Positions 33,117 through 41,029 of a stretch of DNA of 64,000 nucleotides are shown piece after piece. Each line of letters begins with the position of its first letter. The stretch's first letter is position 1. Source of the DNA: Bacillus kexueae (GTDB lineage Bacteria; Bacillota; Bacilli; Bacillales; Aeribacillaceae); contig NZ_JALAZE010000001.1 in the NCBI RefSeq assembly GCF_022809095.1, forward strand, positions 248,001-312,000, given 5' to 3'. The notes below the pieces were generated by a model that made no database searches, was not told where the DNA came from, and saw nothing but the letters and a program-made list of their open reading frames with translations. The position numbers and the translations under genes are program-made.

Positions 33117-34022
33117 TTATGCAAATAAAAGGTCATCCATTTTTTCTACTAACGTATGAATTTCTGGTTTACTTACTTGAGCGTTTACTCCAACTTGTTG
33201 CCCTTTATGTCGTAAGTCATCCGTAATTAACGATGAGAAAATAATAATTGGAAGTGCTTCTAATTCTGGTGTTTCTTTCACACGCTTCGTTAAATGCAAG
33301 CCATCCATTTGCGGCATCTCAATATCTGTAATTAAAAGGTCAACGTAGTCTCCGATAGATTTTTCACCATCGACGAAGCCTTGTAAATATTCGAAGGCAT
33401 CTTTCCCATTCTCAAAAAATTCAATATGTCTAAATCCCGCTTCTGTTAACGTCTCATTCAAAAGTTGACGAAGAAGTGGTGAATCTTCTGCTACGACAAT
33501 TTTCTTACCAGAGCGATCTCTTGCGATTGTATTGCGTAATTTGTCTTTTTGAATCGCGGACTCAGGGTTAATATCAACGACAATTCGCTCAAAATCAAGA
33601 AGTAGAATCATCTCTCCGTTGATTTTAACAACCCCAGTAATTTGAGTTTCTAAGCCTTGATACATTTCAGAAGGCTTTTCAATTTGCGCCCAAGAAACAC
33701 GATGGATTTGTGTCACTGTATGCACGCGGAAGACAACTTTCATCTTGTTAAATTCTGTTACAATTAATTTATCTTTTTCTGTAAATTCTTGATCATTTCC
33801 AATTGCACGCGCCACGTTTACTACCGGTAAAACTTCCCCACGTAGCTCAATGATTCCTTCAACGTAACGATGAGCATGTGGAACCGGTGTAACAGGTAAC
33901 GGTTGAATGATTTCTTTTACTTTCATCACATTAATACCGAACTTATTTTCACCTACGATAAACTCCACAATTTCAAGCTCGTTTGTACCCGTTTCAAGTA
34001 AAATATCCTTCTGATTCATCAT
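33117..34022 (-). CDS. cheV: Chemotaxis coupling protein CheV
   Basis: Protein of 301 residues. An N-terminal CheW-like domain (about residues 12-150, ELEIVEFIVGENKFGINVMKVKEI, then VEGIIELRGEVLPVV) is fused to a response-regulator receiver domain (about 170-300). The receiver carries VVAEDS with acidic residues near 177 and the phosphorylated Asp in LLITDIEMPQMDG, with Lys in VSKPE. CheV couples chemoreceptors to CheA and takes part in adaptation. The start is one of two tandem ATG codons after GGAAGGAA. A good sigma-D promoter lies 35 nt upstream, as expected for a motility gene. Two chemoreceptors are encoded later in the window. Confidence 0.96.
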   Translation of the reverse strand: MMNQKDILLETGTNELEIVEFIVGENKFGINVMKVKEIIQPLPVTPVPHAHRYVEGIIELRGEVLPVVNVARAIGNDQEFTEKDKLIVTEFNKMKVVFRVHTVTQIHRVSWAQIEKPSEMYQGLETQITGVVKINGEMILLLDFERIVVDINPESAIQKDKLRNTIARDRSGKKIVVAEDSPLLRQLLNETLTEAGFRHIEFFENGKDAFEYLQGFVDGEKSIGDYVDLLITDIEMPQMDGLHLTKRVKETPELEALPIIIFSSLITDDLRHKGQQVGVNAQVSKPEIHTLVEKMDDLLFA

Positions 34023-34056
34023 CTTCTTCCTTCCCTAAACGATACTCTCCTTTATT

Positions 34057-34082
34057 ATATCGGTTAATTTTACGTCCTTTTA
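34057..34082 (-). promoter_or_regulatory. Sigma-D promoter of cheV
   Basis: On the minus strand TAAA, 14-nt spacer, ACCGATAT, against the sigma-D consensus TAAA-N14-16-GCCGATAT (one mismatch). cheV is known to be sigma-D dependent in B. subtilis. Confidence 0.8.
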
Positions 34083-34268
34083 ATAAAAAAATCAGAATTG
34101 GCAAAAGTATAACCATCTTCCTTCTCGAGGGGGTTAAACAATGTTTTTGAGATTTTTTCATTTTTCTAATGAAATAAGACGTCAGACTTGTTATAATGCT
34201 TATTGTGATTCAGCAAGAGCTGATTCAACGGGTTGGGTCGAGGGTAACTTAATAAGGAAGGACGAAAA

Positions 34269-35546
34269 GTGAATAAGTTTTTTAACCTTACCGAACGAGG
34301 AACAAGCGTACAGAAGGAGCTTCTCGCTGGTTTAGTCGCGTTTTTCACGATTGTATATATCGTCGCTGTGAACGCATCCATTTTATCCGATGCCGGCATT
34401 CCGATTGAAGCGGGCATTTTAGCGACTGTTTTAAGTTCAGTCGTCGGCTGTTTATTAATGGGATTTATGTCCAACACACCGATTATTGTTGTTCCGGGAA
34501 TGGGCGTAAATGCGCTGTTTACCTTTACGATATGTCAATCGATGGGGCTAACATGGCAAGAAGGTTTAGCTGTTGTATTTGTTTCGGGGTTGCTGTTCAT
34601 TCTTATTGCCTTTACGAAGCTATCTTCCATTTTAACGGATGCAATTCCTGATTCGTTAAAGCATGCGATTACTGTCGGAATTGGAATATTTTTGACGTTT
34701 ATCGGTTTGCAAAAAGGTGGTCTCGTTGTTTCCAATGAGGAAACATTCGTAGCATTAGGAAATTTAACCGCCCCCCACACGATGGCAACCATTTTGACTC
34801 TAATTGTAACGGTTGTTCTGTTTGCACGCGGTGTACCAGGAAACTTTCTATTTAGCATGGTATTTGGTGCTTTGCTCGCTTGGATGCTAGGCCTTATGGA
34901 GAGTCCTAAGATGAATGAAAGTGTTTCATTCCAACAATATGGCGATGTCTTAGGCGCCATGTCATTTGAGCGAATCGGTGATATTGTCTTTTGGACTGCG
35001 ACTTTTTCCCTAACGATGGTGATCGTCTTTGAAAACATTGGCCTTATTCACGGTCATGTTGACATGATCAACCAACCGGGAAGCTATCGTCGTGCCTTTC
35101 AAGCGAATGCTATTTCCGCTGCCACTTGCGGCTTATTCGGTTCAAGTCCAACAGTCTCTACTGCCGAGACGACAGCTGGTATTACAGCAGGAGGAAGAAC
35201 GGGATTAACAGCTATTACGACAGGCTTGTTGTTCCTATTATCGTTGTTCTTTTTACCAGTGATTAAAGTGATACCTGATAGCGCCATCGCACCGATTTTA
35301 ATCTTAATCGGCGGGTTGATGGTTCAAAGCATTCAACATATCGACTTAAAAGACTTTACCGAAAGTTTTCCAGCCTTTTTAATCATCGCATTCATTCCAT
35401 TAACTTATAGCATCGTTGATGGGATGGCATTCGGATTTATCGCTTATCCTATTTTGAAACTATTTATGAAACGAAGAAATGAAATCGCTTTTCCTCTTTA
35501 TATCATTGCGCTTTTATTTCTTGTTAATTTCATTTTTCATACGTAA
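34269..35546 (+). CDS. NCS2 family purine-type permease (AzgA/PbuG-like)
   Basis: Protein of 425 residues with about 12-14 membrane segments. NCS2 AzgA-like signatures are RGTSVQKELLAGLVAFFTIVYI at the N-terminus, VPGMGVNALFTF near residue 78, and the substrate-site region FGSSPTVSTAETTAGI near 295, followed by GGRTGLTAITTGLLF. Relatives import hypoxanthine, guanine or adenine by proton symport. The start is GTG at 34269 with AAGGAAGG upstream. The leader of about 65 nt does not resemble a purine riboswitch. The gene is an insertion relative to the B. subtilis cheV-patA junction. Confidence 0.88.
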   Translation: MNKFFNLTERGTSVQKELLAGLVAFFTIVYIVAVNASILSDAGIPIEAGILATVLSSVVGCLLMGFMSNTPIIVVPGMGVNALFTFTICQSMGLTWQEGLAVVFVSGLLFILIAFTKLSSILTDAIPDSLKHAITVGIGIFLTFIGLQKGGLVVSNEETFVALGNLTAPHTMATILTLIVTVVLFARGVPGNFLFSMVFGALLAWMLGLMESPKMNESVSFQQYGDVLGAMSFERIGDIVFWTATFSLTMVIVFENIGLIHGHVDMINQPGSYRRAFQANAISAATCGLFGSSPTVSTAETTAGITAGGRTGLTAITTGLLFLLSLFFLPVIKVIPDSAIAPILILIGGLMVQSIQHIDLKDFTESFPAFLIIAFIPLTYSIVDGMAFGFIAYPILKLFMKRRNEIAFPLYIIALLFLVNFIFHT

Positions 35547-35605
35547 ACTGATAGACAAGTGGAAGAACGGGATACACTCCTCACTCCGCTTGTCGACAGA
35601 TGAAA

Positions 35606-35632
35606 ACCTCCTGAAATCAGGAGGTTTTTTTG
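35606..35632 (+). terminator. Terminator of the NCS2 permease gene
   Basis: Stem ACCTCCTGA with TCAGGAGGT, followed by seven T. A near copy of this stem recurs at 35916. Confidence 0.9.
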
Positions 35633-35689
35633 TTGCCACTTCCATTTGGAGATTTTAATTATTAGGCTGTTTTCGTATAAATTGTTGCA

Positions 35690-35822
35690 TTTCCAATAAT
35701 GAATTCTGAACATTGCGCTACGGGCACTTGCTTTCCGCGGGGAGCTGTCTACTTTCGGCTCCTAGCGATTAGCGAACGATTCTCAACAATGAATTTTTAA
35801 CACATTAAAAGTAACAATCCAT
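35690..35822. repeat. Dispersed repeat RB, copy 1
   Basis: A block from GCATTTCC and AATTCTGAA to CAACAATGAATTTT and AAAAGTAACAATCC. The same ordered blocks recur near 60915-61070 with a diverged GC-rich middle, so this is a second repeat family. Confidence 0.65.
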
Positions 35823-35915
35823 TAGATAAAAGCCAATTATTATCAGCACACATAATGCTGAGCGACTTAAAGATTGCTTGTGGAATTTATGCGCTAAGCG
35901 TATGTTTGTGTTGAG

Positions 35916-35938
35916 ACCTCCTACTTACAGGAGGTTTT
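35916..35938 (+). terminator. Terminator-like hairpin before the lipoprotein gene
   Basis: Stem ACCTCCT with AGGAGGT and a short T-run (TTTT). It closely resembles the terminator at 35606, so the interval between may reflect an insertion or duplication. Confidence 0.65.
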
Positions 35939-35995
35939 GGTGTATATTTTTCACGCCCCCTCCAAACGATAAGAAAAAACAAGGAGGACTTTTGA

Positions 35996-36370
35996 GTGAA
36001 ACGTTTGCTATCGTTTTTTCTTATCGTGCCTTTAATGGGCTGCCAATATTTATCGAATGATCAGTTAGAAGAACAATCGGCGGGTCTAGAACATACGAAT
36101 TTCGATGAAAGTCAAACCTCTGATGAACTTCTATTGGAGTCAAGGAGACAAGTGCGATTTGGTCGTGATGACAATGAATTAGAAACGCGAGAGGCTGAAC
36201 GTCTAGTCTCAAACTATGTAAAAGCGAACCCGGATGATACGGTCGTACAATATGACCATAAAGAGGGGAATCGCTACATCTTACGAGTGTACTCCGTCGA
36301 TGGAGGGAACAAGACGAGTTGGTATAGCGTCGATTTAGAAACAAAAAAAGTTGAAAAGCTCACTCGATAA
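35996..36370 (+). CDS. Small predicted lipoprotein
   Basis: Protein of 124 residues. The N-terminus (MKRLLSFFLIVPLMGC) is a lipoprotein signal with lipobox LMGC, so Cys16 should become the lipidated first residue. The mature part is acidic and polar; its C-terminal half (ERLVSNYVKANPDDTVVQYDH, YILRVYSV, SWYSVDLETKKVEKL) looks like a small beta-rich domain. I do not recognise the family. The start is GTG at 35996, supported by AAGGAGG 8 nt upstream. The TAA stop codon is the first triplet of R1 copy 6, so this element probably supplied the present stop codon. Confidence 0.75.
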   Translation: MKRLLSFFLIVPLMGCQYLSNDQLEEQSAGLEHTNFDESQTSDELLLESRRQVRFGRDDNELETREAERLVSNYVKANPDDTVVQYDHKEGNRYILRVYSVDGGNKTSWYSVDLETKKVEKLTR

Positions 36371-36537
36371 GAAAAGCGCAAAGCGCAAGTCCTTAAGTCA
36401 AGGGCGCTGGAGACCTGCGAGGAGACTTCCATCTGGGCCGAAGCGACCCGAGCTGATGGCGCTTGGAGCTAGACACCAAAAAAACGGTAAAGAGAATACT
36501 TTAACACTTTATTGAACTTAAACTTTCTGTAACGATG
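36368..36537 (+). repeat. Dispersed repeat R1, copy 6
   Basis: Nearly full-length copy with small internal deletions. Its first TAA is the stop codon of the lipoprotein gene, and it separates that gene from a terminator on the plus strand. This is the only copy followed by a plus-strand gene with a terminator T-run on that side. Confidence 0.9.
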
Positions 36538-36540
36538 AAA

Positions 36541-36578
36541 AGCCTCCCAATGTCTCGATCCTGACATTGGGCTTTTTT
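36541..36578 (+). terminator. Terminator after R1 copy 6
   Basis: Stem GCCTCCCAATGTC with GACATTGGGC (a two-base bulge) followed by six T on the plus strand. Confidence 0.82.
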
Positions 36579-36678
36579 GGACCATTTTTTGAAGGATAAC
36601 ATTTCCTACTAGATTTTTTTATAAAACATGTTAGAATTCAATACGTGAAAAAATTTGAAAGAAGGGTGTCAAAAACGA

Positions 36679-36876
36679 GTGGGTACCTTAATGTTATTCC
36701 AACATGACCAAGAAGTTACAGCAATTGAAAATGTTAGTGAAGAAATTCTTCAGCACGTAAAACAAGATAGTGATACGAAAAAAGTCATCCTTACTCTGGA
36801 CGACAAAGAAGTAGAGTATGAAAATGTAACACATGTGAAATACGAAGAGGACGTTAATTGGGATTTTGGCTATTAA
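36679..36876 (+). CDS. Small acidic hypothetical protein
   Basis: Protein of about 65 residues that I do not recognise. It is acidic, with a helical part (AIENVSEEILQHVKQD) followed by beta-like segments (KKVILTLDDKEVEYENVTHVKYEED). There is no membrane segment or Cys motif. GTG at 36679 is preferred since AAGGGTG lies about 10 nt upstream; ATG at 36691 and TTG at 36655 are alternatives. It is followed by a clear plus-strand terminator, which supports a real transcript. Confidence 0.6.
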   Translation: MGTLMLFQHDQEVTAIENVSEEILQHVKQDSDTKKVILTLDDKEVEYENVTHVKYEEDVNWDFGY

Positions 36877-36902
36877 GTAGAAATAGATGATGGATTGACC
36901 GA

Positions 36903-36930
36903 CACGAGCAAATAACTGCTCGTGTTTTTT
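36903..36930 (+). terminator. Terminator of the small acidic protein gene
   Basis: Stem CACGAGCA with TGCTCGTG and 6-nt loop, followed by six T. Confidence 0.9.
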
Positions 36931-37063
36931 ATATATCACTTTCTACCAATTCAAAAACTTTTAAGTCTTCAGACCGTATATAGAAAAAAATGGTCAAACA
37001 CCTAATGACCTTTTCTTTCATATGGTGGGAGTGAATGGTTTTACTGAAGAAAGGAGAATGCAC

Positions 37064-37498
37064 ATGTTTCGTTCCCACCGACAGTTTCAAATGTTCCCGT
37101 TTAACTTCTTCCCTTTCCCATGGGGGCAACCACAACAACCGCCAGTTGGACCACCACCAAGTCACGGCGGAGGGCAACATGGAGGGCCACCATTCGGTCC
37201 ACCACCGGGGCAAGGAGGTCAACCAGGGCAACATGGGGGACCGCCGTCCGGACCACCACCGTCGTATATTCCGCCTGAGCCACAAGGAGCTTCCCTTTAT
37301 GCCGTAGATCCCGGTGGCATCCGTGGGTGTTTATATCGATACACGTATATTCGTTTAAATAACGGACGTAGATTTTGGTACTACCCAACATACGTAGGCA
37401 GAACATCAGTCGCTGGCTGGCGTTGGCGCCCAAGACAATATCGTTGGGTTTATTACGGAATTGATTTAAGTCAAATTCGTTCATACAGTTGTTCATAA
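37064..37498 (+). CDS. Pro/Gly-rich protein with an aromatic C-terminal domain
   Basis: Protein of about 144 residues in two parts. Residues 1-70 are low complexity, very rich in Pro, Gly, Gln and His, with repeats of the GGPPxGPPP type. Residues 75-144 form a compact aromatic and Arg-rich domain (GIRGCLYRYTYIRLNNGRRFWYYP, WRWRPRQYRWVYYG) ending in a Cys-containing tail. The composition resembles spore-coat or surface proteins of Bacillaceae, but I cannot assign it. The start is ATG at 37064 with AAAGGAG 7 nt upstream. The local GC content is above that of the neighbours because of the repeat part. It appears monocistronic. Confidence 0.75.
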   Translation: MFRSHRQFQMFPFNFFPFPWGQPQQPPVGPPPSHGGGQHGGPPFGPPPGQGGQPGQHGGPPSGPPPSYIPPEPQGASLYAVDPGGIRGCLYRYTYIRLNNGRRFWYYPTYVGRTSVAGWRWRPRQYRWVYYGIDLSQIRSYSCS

Positions 37499-37507
37499 AA
37501 ATGAGTC

Positions 37508-37532
37508 AGGCAGATATTTTTCTTTATCTGCC
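37508..37532. terminator. Terminator between the Pro/Gly-rich and LOG-like genes
   Basis: Stem GGCAGATA with TATCTGCC over a T-rich loop in the convergent gap. The T-run past the stem is interrupted. Confidence 0.55.
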
Positions 37533-37547
37533 TTGCTTATTTTCCTA

Positions 37548-38102
37548 TTAATCCCCAATGACCCCTGTATTCTTTTCTTTACATAACGGGGTTTGATTGA
37601 CTTGTAGCGCTAAGTGAACAGCTTCTTTCGCTGAAGTGGCATAAAGCAATTCCACTGTCTTTCGCTCATCTAAATAACAGCCTTCAACGGAAACATCCTT
37701 CACCTTCGATGCCCATCCTCCCGAATGATCCATTACGACTACTGGCTTTTTATTCATATAAGCGGCGGAAAGCTCACCGAGTGTCCCATTTCCACCTCGA
37801 ATCATAATCAATACATCCGCTGAATGGACAAGAATAATGCTGCGATAATCAAACGCTAATCCCGTCGTAATCGGAATATCGATATAATCATTAGCTACAT
37901 TTATTTCATCCCCTGCCAAAATACCAATAACCAGTCCACCCGCTTCTTTTGCTCCTTTGGAAGCAGCTTCCATGACACCGCTTCCTCCCCCTGATAATAA
38001 GATCGATCCGCTTTTGGCTATTTCTTTCCCAACTTCTTCAGCCAATGTATATACGTCAACCGGAATGATTCCCGACTGCCCGATTACCGCGATTCTTTTC
38101 AT
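37548..38102 (-). CDS. TIGR00725-type Rossmann protein (LOG-like)
   Basis: Protein of 184 residues with the nucleotide-binding fold shared by DprA- and LOG-type proteins. Seen are the N-terminal strand IAVIGQSG, the SILLSGGGSGVMEAASKGA loop (residues 32-50), and IMIRGGNGTLGELSAAY near residue 99, which resembles the PGGxGTxxE motif of LOG phosphoribohydrolases with RGG replacing PGG. It may bind or cleave a nucleotide; the substrate is unknown. The start is ATG at 38102 after GGGGGAA. It is monocistronic. Confidence 0.85.
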   Translation of the reverse strand: MKRIAVIGQSGIIPVDVYTLAEEVGKEIAKSGSILLSGGGSGVMEAASKGAKEAGGLVIGILAGDEINVANDYIDIPITTGLAFDYRSIILVHSADVLIMIRGGNGTLGELSAAYMNKKPVVVMDHSGGWASKVKDVSVEGCYLDERKTVELLYATSAKEAVHLALQVNQTPLCKEKNTGVIGD

Positions 38103-38181
38103 ACCATTCCCCCGTTTTTCTCTTTATTGATACAAGTTTACGCAGGAAGACATCCATTATTGACATTTTTTCGCACGAAAA

Positions 38182-38219
38182 AAGGTGGGCAAAACGGGAT
38201 AAATCCGTCTTACTCACCT
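38182..38219 (-). terminator. Terminator of the 63-residue protein gene
   Basis: Stem AAGGTGGG with CTCACCTT (one mismatch) enclosing an inner pair (ACGG/CCGT), and six T on the minus strand. Confidence 0.8.
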
Positions 38220-38223
38220 TCTT

Positions 38224-38415
38224 TCATAAAACGAGTGACCTTTCTTCTACAGTTTGCATAAATTCCGCCCGTCTTTTCGCTTGCGCATAAATTCGATTCA
38301 TCTCATCTTTGTAAAAGCGCATATGCTGGACAGACAACGCCTGAAGCATTTCTTCTTTCAGACGCTTCACTATTTCTTTTTCTTCGCTCGTTAACAATGT
38401 ATCTTCGTGATGCAT
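38224..38415 (-). CDS. Small helical hypothetical protein
   Basis: Protein of 63 residues, strongly charged and predicted all-helical (EEKEIVKRLKEEMLQALS, then HMRFYKDEMNRIYAQAKRRAEF). It could form a short coiled coil. I do not recognise the family. The start is ATG at 38415 with GGTGG 6 nt upstream. It lies about 110 nt downstream of the corA reading frame on the same strand and ends just before a clear terminator, which supports that it is expressed. Confidence 0.6.
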   Translation of the reverse strand: MHHEDTLLTSEEKEIVKRLKEEMLQALSVQHMRFYKDEMNRIYAQAKRRAEFMQTVEERSLVL

Positions 38416-38523
38416 CCTAGTCCACCTCGAATGAGAGTCTAATTTACTATACTCTTCGAACGAAAGATTTATGCTATGACGGTCTTTTCAGCTAGTTTTT
38501 GTCGATTTTTGTGCATTTCTTTC

Positions 38524-39488
38524 CTATAATTTAGGACCTCTATTAAATTTAAACCATCCCATTCGATAAAAGAAGAAAACCATTCCAATGGAAATGAAGG
38601 ACATGACGACTAAAACGATGTAGTAGCCATTTTCATTTTCAGCTCCGGCATATGCTCAAAATTCATTCCGTACACACCAACTATAAACGTAAGTGGCATA
38701 AAGATGGACGAAATAACGGTCAATGTCATCATAATGGTATTCATTCGATTGGATGTAAACGACAAGTAACTGTCGCGAATATCAGCGCTTAACTCTCGAT
38801 TCGCATCAATCATTTCAACGAGTTTCATTAAGTGATCATAAATGTCATGGAAATAAAGAGACTCATTCATTTGTTTCACTTTGTCTGATGAAATAATGCG
38901 GTAAAGGAGATCTCGCATCGGGATAATTGTTCGACGAATTTTGTTTAAATCCGATCGAACATCAAATAGTTGTCGCATCAGTTCATCTATCGTTTCATTT
39001 TTTGTATTCTCCTCCATATCATTTAACACATCCTCCAATCGATAAACTGGTGGAAAATAATCGTCTACAAGCTTATCGACTACTTTATGTAAAATTTGAA
39101 TTGGCCCAAGGCGTAATCGTTCATCTTTTTTGACTCGGTGCCAAATATTATGAATGTCACGAATTGGTTTTTTGTGAAACGTTACAATGAACGATGAGCT
39201 AACAAATACGTCTACCTCTTCCGCCTGAAGTGTTTTCTGATGAATGGCATGAAGAACGATAAACATATACGTATCATAAAAATCCATTTTCGGACGTTGA
39301 ACAAATTCTAAACAATCTTCAATCGCAAGCGGATGAAAATGAAAAAATCGACTTAATAGTTTTATTTCTTCATCCGTCGGTTCTTGAAAGTCAACCCAAT
39401 ACCAAACGATATTCGGTTTCTTTAATTCACGTAAGGAAAGTTCATATTGCACCGAACCGTTCGTATCAATCGCAAGCGTTCGAATCAT
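38524..39488 (-). pseudogene. corA: CorA-family Mg2+/Co2+ transporter with a C-terminal frameshift
   Basis: The N-terminal 290 residues are a normal CorA: cytoplasmic domain, long stalk helix, first membrane helix (MMTLTVISSIFMPLTFIVG) and the signature YGMNF. After HMPELK the frame shifts; the present frame ends soon with ATTSF. A second frame continues with ENGYYIVLVVMSF, a full second membrane helix, and a basic tail to a stop at 38524. Restoring one base near 38646 joins the two. As written the protein lacks the second helix needed for the pentameric pore. Either a real null allele or a one-base sequence error. The start is ATG at 39488 after GAAAGGG. Confidence 0.82.
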
Positions 39489-39648
39489 CGTTTTTCGACC
39501 CTTTCTGCGCTATTTCTCCTTCTTATTCCCTCTTTCTCCCTATTTAAACAATCGACATGGAAAACCTCCCATAAATTTATCGTCAACTCGCGTCAAGAAT
39601 GATAAAATGAGTAGCAATTAGACAAAAAAGAGTAAAGGTGAAGAAGCT

Positions 39649-40800
39649 ATGGAACATTTAATTAATCCAAAAGTAAAAGATTTATCCATTTCAGGCATTC
39701 GAACTTTTTTTAATTTAGTAGCTAAATATGACGACGTCATTTCTCTTACAATTGGACAGCCGGATTTTCCTACACCAGATGGCGTAAAAGAGGCTGCGAA
39801 ACGTGCCATTGATGATAATTTTACTTCCTATACGCACAATGCAGGTTTTTTTGAGCTCCGAAAAGCCGCTTGTGAGTTTTTGAATCGCCAATATCGTCTT
39901 TCATATTCACCAGAAGATGAGGTCATTGTGACAACGGGTGCAAGTCAAGCAATTGATGTTGCCCTTCGAACGATTCTAGAACCGGGCGTAGACGTGCTCT
40001 TACCTGGACCGGTCTATCCTGGCTATGAACCGCTCATTCGCCTAGCCGGTGCTAACCCTGTACATGTCAATACAACGCAAAAAGGATTCAAACTAACAGC
40101 TGATTTAATTGAAGCGCACTTATCCGAAAAAACGCGCTGCATCATTTTGCCATACCCGTCCAATCCAACTGGTGTGACGCTTACAGTACAGGAATTAATG
40201 GATATTGCCACGCTTGTAAAAGGAAAGAATATATTTATCTTGTCTGATGAGATTTATAGTGAATTAGTGTATTCACAAAAGCACGTCTCTATTGCATCCT
40301 TTTTACGAGAGCAAACGATTGTCGTAAACGGATTGTCCAAATCGCACAGTATGACCGGGTGGCGAATCGGTTTTCTATTTGCCCCGAAAGAATTAACGAA
40401 GCACATGTTAAAAGTGCACCAATACAACGTGTCATGCGCTTCTTCTGTTTCACAAATGGCGGCCTATGATGCGATCACAAACGGGATAGATGAACCGATA
40501 AAAATGAAAGAGGAATACAAAAAACGACTCGAATACGCTTATGACGAGTTAAAGCAGCTAGGATTTCAAGTCGTAAAACCAGATGGTGCCTTTTACTTAT
40601 TCCCATCTGTTCCGAATCCTAATGTTTCATCGTTTGATTTTGCCGTAGATCTTGTAGAAAAAACAGGCGTAGCCGTCGTACCAGGAAGTGCTTTTTCCGC
40701 CGACGGGGAGGGATTTTTTAGACTATCTTATGCCTATTCGATGGAACAACTCGAAGAAGCTTTCGCACGCATGAAGCGATACGTCTATTCGAGTAAATAA
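39649..40800 (+). CDS. patA: Aminotransferase A (PatA)
   Basis: Protein of 383 residues, PLP-dependent fold type I, aspartate aminotransferase superfamily. Seen are TIGQPDFPTPDGVKEA near the N-terminus, TTGASQAIDVALRTI, YPSNPTGV near 167, DEIYSELVY, and the PLP lysine in NGLSKSHSMTGWRIG (about Lys230). The sequence and the neighbouring kinA and cheV match B. subtilis PatA, a suggested N-acetyl-LL-diaminopimelate aminotransferase that would act between DapH and YkuR, both in this window. The start is ATG at 39649 after AAAGGTGA. R1 copy 7 begins 10 nt past the stop codon. Confidence 0.95.
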   Translation: MEHLINPKVKDLSISGIRTFFNLVAKYDDVISLTIGQPDFPTPDGVKEAAKRAIDDNFTSYTHNAGFFELRKAACEFLNRQYRLSYSPEDEVIVTTGASQAIDVALRTILEPGVDVLLPGPVYPGYEPLIRLAGANPVHVNTTQKGFKLTADLIEAHLSEKTRCIILPYPSNPTGVTLTVQELMDIATLVKGKNIFILSDEIYSELVYSQKHVSIASFLREQTIVVNGLSKSHSMTGWRIGFLFAPKELTKHMLKVHQYNVSCASSVSQMAAYDAITNGIDEPIKMKEEYKKRLEYAYDELKQLGFQVVKPDGAFYLFPSVPNPNVSSFDFAVDLVEKTGVAVVPGSAFSADGEGFFRLSYAYSMEQLEEAFARMKRYVYSSK

Positions 40801-40809
40801 CTTGGATTA

Positions 40810-40989
40810 TAAGAAAAGTGCAAAGCGCAAGTCCTTAGGCGAAGGGCGCTGGAGGACCTGCGAGGAGGCTTCCGTCGCCACAGCAGGGCCGAAGCGACCA
40901 GAGCTGATGGCGCTTGGAGCTAGACACCCAAAAAACGGTAAAGAGAATACTTTAACCCTCTATTGAACTTAAACTTTCTGTAACAATAA
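40810..40989 (+). repeat. Dispersed repeat R1, copy 7
   Basis: Full-length copy in the convergent gap between patA and kinA, ending at the A-run of the kinA terminator. Confidence 0.93.
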
Positions 40990-41029
40990 AAAAACCGCGG
41001 TGAGTTATTCATCTCACTGCGGTTTTTAT
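40988..41029 (-). terminator. Terminator of kinA
   Basis: Stem AAACCGCGGTGAG with CTCACTGCGGTTT (one mismatch), followed on the minus strand by seven T that run into R1. Confidence 0.9.

Noticed and set aside
34197-34268. Purine riboswitch in the leader of the NCS2 permease
   Set aside because: The leader is only about 65 nt and lacks the conserved loop and core bases of purine riboswitches.
36021-36344. 107-codon minus-strand frame over the lipoprotein gene
   Set aside because: Antisense shadow; the plus-strand frame has a clear lipobox and AAGGAGG ribosome site.
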